DNA of 5,484 nucleotides. It comes from a bacterium. GTDB taxonomy: Bacteria > Tectomicrobia > Entotheonellia > Entotheonellales > Entotheonellaceae. Position 1 is the first letter of the stretch. Each line of letters opens with the position of its first letter. Position numbers and translations under genes: made by a program. The notes below the pieces were generated by a model. It was not told the DNA's origin. It saw only the letters and a program-made list of their open reading frames with translations, and did not search any database. The DNA is taken from positions 1 to 5,484 of the forward strand of contig JAPULM010000386.1 in NCBI GenBank assembly GCA_027294925.1. Reading direction: 5' to 3'. Positions 1 through 4,707 of the stretch are shown here, piece by piece.

Positions 1-42
1 CTGAATCTACCCCTTGAAGACCCCTACGCAGGTTCTAAACGG

Positions 43-522
43 TCAGTAGTCTTTGTGAAGCGCGTCGCGGGCGGCGACGCTCTTCATCATGCGCAAGGGC
101 GTATAGGTGATGACGGTTGCGCCATCCTGATTCTTGATGTCGTTCTTGGTTCTGACCATGCCGCGATCGGATTTGCTCGTCTTGCGCACTTCTAGTACCT
201 CGACTTCCACGTGGATGGTATCGCCGACCTTGATGGGCTGGCGCACCGTAAGTTCCATGTTGAGAAACGCCAGGCCTGTACCCTGCATGGCAGGAATGAG
301 CAGACCCTCGCCAATGACGTAGGCGAGGGCCCCGGGGACAAATTTTTCCTTGATGACAGAATGTTTTGCCCGGAAACAGTCGTCATTAAAAATAACCTCG
401 TCCATGCCGCTGAGCCCGATAAAGTTGACCAGATCGGTTTCCGAGATGGTACGGCCGACGGTGCGAAACTTATCACCGATGCAAAGCTCTTCCCAGCCAA
501 ACCCCAAGCCGATAATTTTCAT
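43..522 (-). CDS. MaoC-like hot-dog fold protein (acyl dehydratase-like), catalytic motif degenerate
   Basis: The 159-residue product is about the length of a single-domain MaoC/(R)-specific enoyl-CoA hydratase-like protein. The fold is suggested by an N-terminal 'G..F...GRTISETDLVNF' segment (about residues 16-34), a glycine-rich helix region (VPGALAYVIGEGL, 62-74), a beta strand (LAFLNMELTVRQPIKVGDTI, 84-103) and 'VEVEVLEVR' (105-113). 'P...GD' before a strand of alternating hydrophobics is typical of MaoC domains. Active relatives carry D-x-N-P-x-H-x-D after the first helix. Here the equivalent stretch is SGMDEVIFNDDCF (38-50), with no NP and apparently Phe45 where His is expected, so hydratase activity is doubtful. 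ATG at 522 is preceded on the minus strand by a weak AGGA nine bases away; the stop is TGA at 45-43. It is transcribed away from the other four genes but shares their control region. Family assignment is good. The reaction is unknown; thioesterase-like or acyl-CoA-binding roles are alternatives. Confidence 0.85.
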   Translation of the reverse strand: MKIIGLGFGWEELCIGDKFRTVGRTISETDLVNFIGLSGMDEVIFNDDCFRAKHSVIKEKFVPGALAYVIGEGLLIPAMQGTGLAFLNMELTVRQPIKVGDTIHVEVEVLEVRKTSKSDRGMVRTKNDIKNQDGATVITYTPLRMMKSVAARDALHKDY

Positions 523-621
523 CGTATGTTGTCCTGTTTCTGCTCAATATTGATGACACGTACAGATGCGGCGAAACACGCCGAAAAGGAACATGGGTGG
601 CGCTTCGTCGCCATCGAGGTA

Positions 622-633
622 CGTCTGCAGACG
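622..633. repeat. Perfect 12-base palindrome CGTCTGCAGACG
   Basis: The palindrome lies 100 bases upstream of the MaoC-like start codon, in its predicted leader. The two 6-base arms match perfectly without a spacer. It could be a regulator site; a second copy was not found in the noncoding stretches of this window. Confidence 0.25.
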
Positions 634-758
634 CTGTCGTGCTGATAATTGCGCCTTGTCCACGCTTATAAACCTTGCTCTCCTTCAGCGGCAATTGCAC
701 CGTATGTCTCGACAACGGCTCCTCTATGAAGAGGGCGCTAAGATCGATCCCTTTTCCC

Positions 759-788
759 TTGCCAAGTGAATCGATCGCAACATATACT
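759..788 (+). promoter_or_regulatory. Putative sigma70-type promoter for the SDR gene
   Basis: A -35-like TTGCCA (759-764, 5 of 6 to TTGACA) is followed after 18 bases by TATACT (783-788, 5 of 6 to TATAAT). Transcription would start near 795, about 200 bases before the SDR start codon. The -10 element overlaps the first base of the TGAC-N6-GTCA motif, so a bound factor would block initiation. The call rests on consensus matching alone. Confidence 0.4.
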
Positions 789-801
789 GACCACCAAGTC
801 A
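788..801. promoter_or_regulatory. Putative operator TGAC-N6-GTCA (copy 1)
   Basis: TGACCACCAAGTCA is an interrupted palindrome with perfect 4-base arms and a 6-base spacer. It lies between the -10 elements of two facing promoter candidates, over both predicted start points. The same arms and spacing recur at 3771-3784 ahead of the hydrolase gene. Dyad symmetry suggests a dimeric helix-turn-helix regulator, but none is encoded in this window. Confidence 0.35.
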
Positions 802-803
802 CT

Positions 804-832
804 AAAATACAACAGTATTTTTCTTTCGTCAA
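804..832 (-). promoter_or_regulatory. Putative sigma70-type promoter for the MaoC-like gene
   Basis: Read on the minus strand, TTGACG (832-827, 5 of 6 to the -35 consensus) is followed after 17 bases by TATTTT (809-804, 4 of 6 to the -10 consensus). The start would lie near 797, giving a leader of about 275 bases before the ATG at 522. It faces the plus-strand candidate at 759-788, so both would initiate within a few bases of each other, at the TGAC-N6-GTCA motif. Confidence 0.3.
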
Positions 833-910
833 ACACTTGCTAGGAAACGCGATATAGAGGTCCCCTCATGCTAAGGTTCGAAGTCAGGCTCGAAAACTCG
901 ACCACAGCTA

Positions 911-920
911 TTGACGTCAA
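911..920. repeat. Perfect 10-base palindrome TTGACGTCAA
   Basis: The palindrome lies 73 bases before the SDR start, inside its predicted leader. It carries the same TGAC and GTCA half-sites as the two spaced motifs, but with no spacer. TTGACG also resembles a -35 box, yet no good -10 follows at 16-18 bases. It may be a further regulator site or chance. Confidence 0.25.
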
Positions 921-980
921 GCGGACGGCGCAGAGGAATGCCTCAGTGTCTTGTAGCGGGTAACCCATACATCTTTGCAA

Positions 981-985
981 AGGAG
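981..985 (+). promoter_or_regulatory. Shine-Dalgarno site that sets the SDR start
   Basis: AGGAG lies seven bases before ATG 993, an ideal spacing. An in-frame ATG at 987 is one base from this site and a TTG at 975 lies upstream of it, so both are poor starts. Starting at 993 also gives the usual short lead into the first beta strand of an SDR. Confidence 0.75.
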
Positions 986-992
986 CATGACC

Positions 993-1745
993 ATGCGCTT
1001 ACAGGATCAAGTCGCCATTATCACCGGCGGGGCGGGGGCGGGCATTGGTCAGGCAACGGCCCGCCGCTTTGCCCGGGAAGGGGCAAACGTGGTAATCAGT
1101 GATACCCATCCGCGTCGAACGGATGAGGTCGCCCAGGCCATTGCCAACGACCATGGCGTCAAAACCCTTGGCGTTGTATGTGACGTGCTGTTTCGCGAGC
1201 AGGTGGATGAGCTGGTGCAGCGCACGGTGGACACCTTTGGCCGGGTTGACATCCTGGTGAACAACGCTGGCCGCAACGTCCTGGCACCGGTGGCGGAGAT
1301 GACCGATGATCAGTGGGACATGGTGATCAACGTCTGCCTGCGCGGTACGTTTTATTGTAGTCGCGCTGTTCTGAAGCCGATGATGGCGCAAAAACAGGGA
1401 AATATCGTCAGTCTATCGTCGGTGGCGGGATTGCACGCCAGCGACCAACAAGCACACTACTCTGCCGCTAAGGCCGGCATCATTGGCTTTACCCGCACGC
1501 TGGCCCTGGAAATGGCGTCCTATAACATTCGGGTCAACGCCATTGCGCCCGGACTGATCTACAATGAGTTTCTTCGTCGTATCTATCCTGATGATTTCTT
1601 TGACAACGCCGCCAAGCGGACGCCTCTTGGCCGCATGGGGCAGCCTAGTGATATCGCCAACGCCATTCTTTATCTGGTGTCCGATGAAGGCAGCTACATG
1701 ACCGGCCAGACGCTCTCGGTCAACGGTGGGACATTTATGTTTTGA
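993..1745 (+). CDS. Short-chain dehydrogenase/reductase (classical SDR, NAD(P)-dependent)
   Basis: The 250-residue product has the standard length of a classical SDR and all its hallmarks: a Rossmann glycine motif TGGAGAGIG (11-19), NNAG (90-93), Asn113 in the alpha4 helix, catalytic Ser143 (in LSSVAG), Tyr156 and Lys160 (YSAAK), and the PG turn after 'VNAIAP' (181-187). Asp37 at the end of the second beta strand (VVISD) favours NAD(H) over NADP(H). The protein ends in the family-typical 'GQTLSVNGG' segment. It should be a soluble, probably tetrameric enzyme that interconverts an alcohol and a ketone or aldehyde. The FabG-like overall form does not fix the substrate. The substrate-loop stretch (about 188-208, rich in Tyr, Phe and Asp) is where specificity would lie. 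It precedes the ThDP lyase gene on the same strand with a 174-base gap, so a role in making or using a 2-hydroxy/2-oxo-acyl compound is an inference from context. Confidence 0.95.
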   Translation: MRLQDQVAIITGGAGAGIGQATARRFAREGANVVISDTHPRRTDEVAQAIANDHGVKTLGVVCDVLFREQVDELVQRTVDTFGRVDILVNNAGRNVLAPVAEMTDDQWDMVINVCLRGTFYCSRAVLKPMMAQKQGNIVSLSSVAGLHASDQQAHYSAAKAGIIGFTRTLALEMASYNIRVNAIAPGLIYNEFLRRIYPDDFFDNAAKRTPLGRMGQPSDIANAILYLVSDEGSYMTGQTLSVNGGTFMF

Positions 1746-1919
1746 CAGGCACTGCACGGCTTGGGTGCCGGCAACTTGGGCTGCGGCTGCTTGATCGGTT
1801 GTTTGTGACGCCCCCGCTTTGCGGTGCGAGCAAAGGTCTTTGAGGAGCCCTTGAGAGGAGGAGGAAGTTATCCGTATTTCGTGAAAACGTGTGTAGGTTA
1901 ACATCAGAGGAGATGAAGC

Positions 1920-3614
1920 ATGGCTCAGGTTGAAGGAAGTGCACTGGTCGCGCAGGCCATTCAGCGTCAAGGCATCGAAACCCTGTTTGGTCTAGCGGGC
2001 GGTCCCATCCAGGACATCATGGGATTTGCCCCACACATTGGCGTTCGCCCTATTGGGGTGCGCCACGAGCAAGCGGCAACGTTTGCTGCTGCCGCCTATG
2101 GATTTGTCAAAAATACGGTAGGCGTGGCTGTGTTGGCTGCCGGACCTGCTGTCACTAACGGGGTGACCGGCGCCCACGTCGCCTACGATAACTGCCTCCC
2201 TCTGCTCATTATCGGGGGTTCCGGTCCCCAGCGGGGACGCTATACCGGCACCTTTCAGGAGACGGAGAATGTACCAATGTTCAAGGGGGTCACCAAAATG
2301 GCTGTACAGGTGGATAGCACCGCCCGCATCCCGGAATACATGGCGATGGCGTTTCGCAAGGCGCGTAGCGGACGGCCCGGCCCGGTCTACCTCGACATGC
2401 CATCCGACGTCCTGCAGAATGCGATCGAGGAAGAAGACGTCAACTGGGTGTCCAACTACTATACCGACGCGCCACCTCTGGGCAATCCGGATCGAGTCAA
2501 ACGTGCCGCTGAACTCCTACTGAAGGCGGAACGGCCCATGCTTATCGTGGGCAAGGGGGTGCGGTGGTCGGAGCCTACCGTTGAGCTGCGTAAGCTGGTG
2601 GACATCCTCGGCATGCCCTTCCTGGCCTCACCCATGGGCCGCGGTTTCATCCCCGATGACCATCCACTCAACTTCGGCAGCGCCCGCAGCGGCATGATGA
2701 GCAACACCGACGTCGTTCTAATTGTGGGATCACGGCTCAACTGGATGTTCGGCTTCGGCCGGCAGTTTCCAGCTGATGCCAAGATTATTCATATCGACAT
2801 TGAACCGGAGGAGATTGGCGCCAACCGTGGTGTGGAGGTCGGCATCATCGGTGACGCCAAGATGGTGCTCCAACAGCTTCTGTCCCAACTCGACGGCAAA
2901 ACCGACGGTCTGGCGGCTAAGGCATCTGCAGGCGCCTGGCTGTCGGCTTTACGGGAGCGCGTCGAGCATAACGCTGCATCGTTGGCGCCACTGCTTGAGT
3001 ATGATGGCAAACCCATTCGTACGCATCGTCTGCTACGGGAGGTGCGTGACGTCTTCCCACCCGAGACCATCTACTCTGTGGATGGCCAGATCACCCTGGC
3101 CACCGGGCGTCAGGTATTGGGCAGCTACACGCCGGCCAGCCGCCTCAACGCCGCCACCAACGGCTGCATGGGCGTCGGGGTGCCTTTCGCCGTCGGCGCC
3201 AAGCTGGCGCGCCCCGAGGTTCCGGTGGTCAGTATCAACGGGGACTGCGCCTTTGGCTTCAATGCCATGGAGATGGAAACGGCGGTGCGTTGTCATCTAC
3301 CTATTGTCTTTATCATCAACAACAATTCAGGCATTGTCGGCGGCAACCTGGAAGCGCGCATGGGGCTGCCGGAGCGTTACGAAGAACGTGTTGCCACGTA
3401 CACACCGGAAATACGCTACGACAAAATCCTCGAGGCTTTCGGCGGTCATACTGAGAACGTGACGGACCCCGACGACATCCGGCCCGCCTTGCAGCGCGCC
3501 TACAAGGCGACCCAGGCGGGGCAGGTGGCGTGCGTCAACGTGATCTCTGATCATATGGAAAGCATGATGACACGCTCCAGTCGCGCCGGTGCCTTGATGG
3601 GCTACGATAGGTAA
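1920..3614 (+). CDS. ThDP-dependent enzyme, 2-hydroxyacyl-CoA lyase / oxalyl-CoA decarboxylase-like
   Basis: The 564-residue product is full length for the acetolactate synthase/decarboxylase superfamily. The N-terminal PYR domain (about 1-165) holds the activating Glu50 in VRHEQAA. A central Rossmann-like domain (about 190-325) includes 'LIVGKGVRWS' and 'VVLIVGSRLNW'. The C-terminal PP domain holds the ThDP/Mg motif G441-D442-C443 through N467-N469. From my memory of these families, 'GDCAFGFNAMEMET' and 'IIGGS...GTFQE' resemble 2-hydroxyacyl-CoA lyases and oxalyl-CoA decarboxylases more than acetolactate synthases, but acetolactate synthase-like enzymes remain possible. Such lyases cleave a 2-hydroxyacyl-CoA to an aldehyde plus formyl-CoA, or decarboxylate a 2-oxo-acyl-CoA. 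They are cytosolic and normally oligomeric. No CoA ligase or transferase is visible here. ATG 1920 follows AGGAG (1908-1912) by seven bases. The final 20 residues have several Met, Ser and Arg and may form a flexible active-site lid (inference). Confidence 0.9.
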   Translation: MAQVEGSALVAQAIQRQGIETLFGLAGGPIQDIMGFAPHIGVRPIGVRHEQAATFAAAAYGFVKNTVGVAVLAAGPAVTNGVTGAHVAYDNCLPLLIIGGSGPQRGRYTGTFQETENVPMFKGVTKMAVQVDSTARIPEYMAMAFRKARSGRPGPVYLDMPSDVLQNAIEEEDVNWVSNYYTDAPPLGNPDRVKRAAELLLKAERPMLIVGKGVRWSEPTVELRKLVDILGMPFLASPMGRGFIPDDHPLNFGSARSGMMSNTDVVLIVGSRLNWMFGFGRQFPADAKIIHIDIEPEEIGANRGVEVGIIGDAKMVLQQLLSQLDGKTDGLAAKASAGAWLSALRERVEHNAASLAPLLEYDGKPIRTHRLLREVRDVFPPETIYSVDGQITLATGRQVLGSYTPASRLNAATNGCMGVGVPFAVGAKLARPEVPVVSINGDCAFGFNAMEMETAVRCHLPIVFIINNNSGIVGGNLEARMGLPERYEERVATYTPEIRYDKILEAFGGHTENVTDPDDIRPALQRAYKATQAGQVACVNVISDHMESMMTRSSRAGALMGYDR

Positions 3615-3625
3615 TCGGTACAACT

Positions 3626-3695
3626 GCAGGCCGGGGCCGCCCTGGCACGGTGACCAACCTGCGCCATGTCATCGCGGTGCGCGGCCCTGGCCTGC
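3626..3695 (+). repeat. Large GC-rich stem-loop after the ThDP gene
   Basis: Arms at 3626-3640 and 3681-3695 are 15 bases each and complementary at every position except one G-U pair (3633 with 3688). The 40-base loop can pair further: GCAC 3645-3648 with GTGC 3677-3680, and 3649-3654 with 3668-3673. It begins 12 bases after the ThDP stop codon. No run of T follows on either strand, so it is not a textbook intrinsic terminator. It may protect the mRNA 3' end, attenuate readthrough, or be a copy of a dispersed palindromic repeat. Confidence 0.6.
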
Positions 3696-3770
3696 CATGG
3701 GGCTGGGGGTGGTACGACGATGATAGGGAAAAAGGTTTGTCGGCAATTTCTGAACATAATGTTGCTTTAG

Positions 3771-3784
3771 TGACTTTACAGTCA
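3771..3784. promoter_or_regulatory. Putative operator TGAC-N6-GTCA (copy 2)
   Basis: TGACTTTACAGTCA has perfect 5-base arms (TGACT/AGTCA) around TTAC. It has the same outer arms and length as the motif at 788-801. It lies 87 bases before the hydrolase start, inside the only AT-rich patch of this gap, and contains the possible -35 element TTTACA. A repressor bound here could control the hydrolase-monooxygenase pair. Confidence 0.35.
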
Positions 3785-3803
3785 GCATGTGATAACCTGG
3801 ATT
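3775..3803 (+). promoter_or_regulatory. Weak promoter candidate for the hydrolase-monooxygenase pair
   Basis: TTTACA (3775-3780, 5 of 6 to the -35 consensus) is followed after 17 bases by TGGATT (3798-3803, 3 of 6 to the -10 consensus). A better -10-like hexamer, CATAAT, sits at 3755-3760 but has no -35 at proper distance. The 257-base gap and its AT-rich core make a promoter here likely, but its exact place is uncertain. Confidence 0.2.
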
Positions 3804-3860
3804 CTCTCACGCATTGCTGAAGAGTAATTCGCGCACGTTGAATTCAGCGGCCTGGACGGA

Positions 3861-3866
3861 GAGGAA
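3861..3866 (+). promoter_or_regulatory. Shine-Dalgarno site that sets the hydrolase start
   Basis: GAGGAA ends five bases before ATG 3872 but only two bases before the in-frame GTG at 3869. The ATG is therefore the better start. Confidence 0.6.
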
Positions 3867-3871
3867 TTGTG

Positions 3872-4663
3872 ATGACGACAACAGAGAGCTTCAGCGAAGA
3901 AAGAGTCGAGATCGCCGGCACCGAACTTTATCTGCCCCATGGCGGCACAGGCCCACCCTTGCTGGTGTTACACGGCGTCGAGGGACACGAGGGCTGGCTC
4001 CCGTTCCACGATGCCCTGACGGCGCAGGCGACCGTCTACGCCCCTGCCCATCCGGGATATACCCCGACCGCTTGCCCTGAATGGCTGAGCAGCATCACAC
4101 ATCAGGCGGTGTTCTATCACTGGTTTCTCCAACAGCAGGAATTGGGGCCGGTCGACCTGGTCGGCCTCGGGGTTGGTGGCTGGATCGCCGCGCAGATGGC
4201 CGTCATGTGTCCTCAAAATCTACGCAACTTGATTCTGGTTGACGCTGCGGGCATACACCCGCAACAGGACGAAATCTTCGACATCTTCATCACACCCTGG
4301 AAGCAGGTCATTGAGCGGTGTTTCTATGACCCTGACAACTCTTCCGAGTACCAGCGGCTTTTCGGGGGCGAGTTCCTGGAGTACGGCGGCCCCCGCGAGG
4401 CGGGACGCACCATGTCGATGCGCATGTGTTTCCGGCCTTTTATGTATGATCTTGCCTTACCGGCGATGCTGGAGAAAGTGCAGCTCCCGACCCTGGTCGT
4501 GTGGGGTGCTGAGGATCGGATCATCCCTCGTGAGTGTGCCCAGCTCTATCAACAAGCCATCTCAGGAGCTACCTTGCGGCTGATCGAGAAGTGTGGTCAC
4601 TGGCCGCAGTTCGAGCGCCCGGAGGAATTAGCCCAGATGATCAGCGCGTTTATCGCCCGGTAA
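3872..4663 (+). CDS. Alpha/beta-hydrolase-fold protein with Gly at the nucleophile position
   Basis: The 263-residue product has the size and order of a soluble alpha/beta hydrolase: an oxyanion-hole strand LLVLHGVEG (30-38), the nucleophile elbow VGLGVGGW (97-104), a helical cap (about 128-195), the acid residue Asp215 in WGAEDRIIP (211-219) and the catalytic His243 in CGHWPQFERPEE (241-252). The elbow should read G-x-S-x-G but is G98-L99-G100-V101-G102, so the nucleophilic Ser is a Gly (GGG codon) while Asp and His remain. It is therefore unlikely to be an ordinary esterase. A non-covalent lyase or hydrolase mechanism, cofactor-free chemistry or ligand binding are possible. The frame is intact and the rest of the fold is well kept, which argues against decay. 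It lies 44 bases upstream of the monooxygenase and is probably cotranscribed with it. The fold assignment is firm; the reaction is unknown. Confidence 0.9.
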   Translation: MTTTESFSEERVEIAGTELYLPHGGTGPPLLVLHGVEGHEGWLPFHDALTAQATVYAPAHPGYTPTACPEWLSSITHQAVFYHWFLQQQELGPVDLVGLGVGGWIAAQMAVMCPQNLRNLILVDAAGIHPQQDEIFDIFITPWKQVIERCFYDPDNSSEYQRLFGGEFLEYGGPREAGRTMSMRMCFRPFMYDLALPAMLEKVQLPTLVVWGAEDRIIPRECAQLYQQAISGATLRLIEKCGHWPQFERPEELAQMISAFIAR

Positions 4664-4707
4664 CGGTTGCCAGGTCTACGTCGATACTATGCAGGAAGGA
4701 GCCTAGC

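Larger units (their letters stand above)
523..992. other. 470-base divergent control region, no convincing gene
   Basis: This gap separates the minus-strand MaoC-like gene from the plus-strand SDR. I saw no protein-like reading frame with an SD site. It holds a perfect 12-base palindrome (622-633), a small CCTCT-ATGA-AGAGG inverted repeat (721-734), repeated ATCGATC (743-749 and 770-776), an AT-rich patch (about 778-835) with promoter matches on both strands, and a TTGACGTCAA palindrome (911-920). The AT-rich patch stands out against the GC-rich surroundings and is the most likely promoter location. About 200 bases between that patch and the SDR start would form a long 5' leader. Confidence 0.6.

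Noticed and set aside
473..832. 119-codon open frame on the minus strand across the control region
   Set aside because: Its end overlaps the MaoC-like gene in another frame, it has no recognisable protein pattern, and most of it covers the promoter-like AT-rich patch.
871..908. GGTTCGAA followed by CTCGACCAC, resembling a tRNA T-loop and acceptor end
   Set aside because: The flanking bases do not pair into a T-stem, and no D-arm, anticodon arm or acceptor stem can be placed upstream.
1748..1835. Small hairpins after the SDR (GGCAC 1748-1752 with GTGCC 1765-1769; CTTTGC 1817-1822 with GCAAAG 1830-1835)
   Set aside because: The stems are only 5-6 bases and no T-run follows either, so terminator status is not supported.
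1851..1880. Possible promoter TTGAGA-18-TATTTC before the ThDP gene
   Set aside because: The -10 matches only 3 of 6 bases and the -35 overlaps a purine run; too weak to list as a feature.
1413..1970. 185-codon open frame on the minus strand, antisense to the SDR 3' half and the following gap
   Set aside because: It lies opposite a clear SDR with intact catalytic motifs, and its translation looks like a low-complexity shadow of that coding sequence.
3241..3333. GDC instead of GDG in the ThDP motif as a possible defect
   Set aside because: The third residue of this motif varies in active acetolactate synthase and hydroxyacyl-CoA lyase relatives (for example GDA or GDS), so this is not evidence of inactivity.
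2722..3462. 246-codon plus-strand frame inside the ThDP gene
   Set aside because: It is a shifted-frame shadow, rich in Trp, Arg, Ser and Pro, of a coding sequence with unmistakable ThDP motifs.
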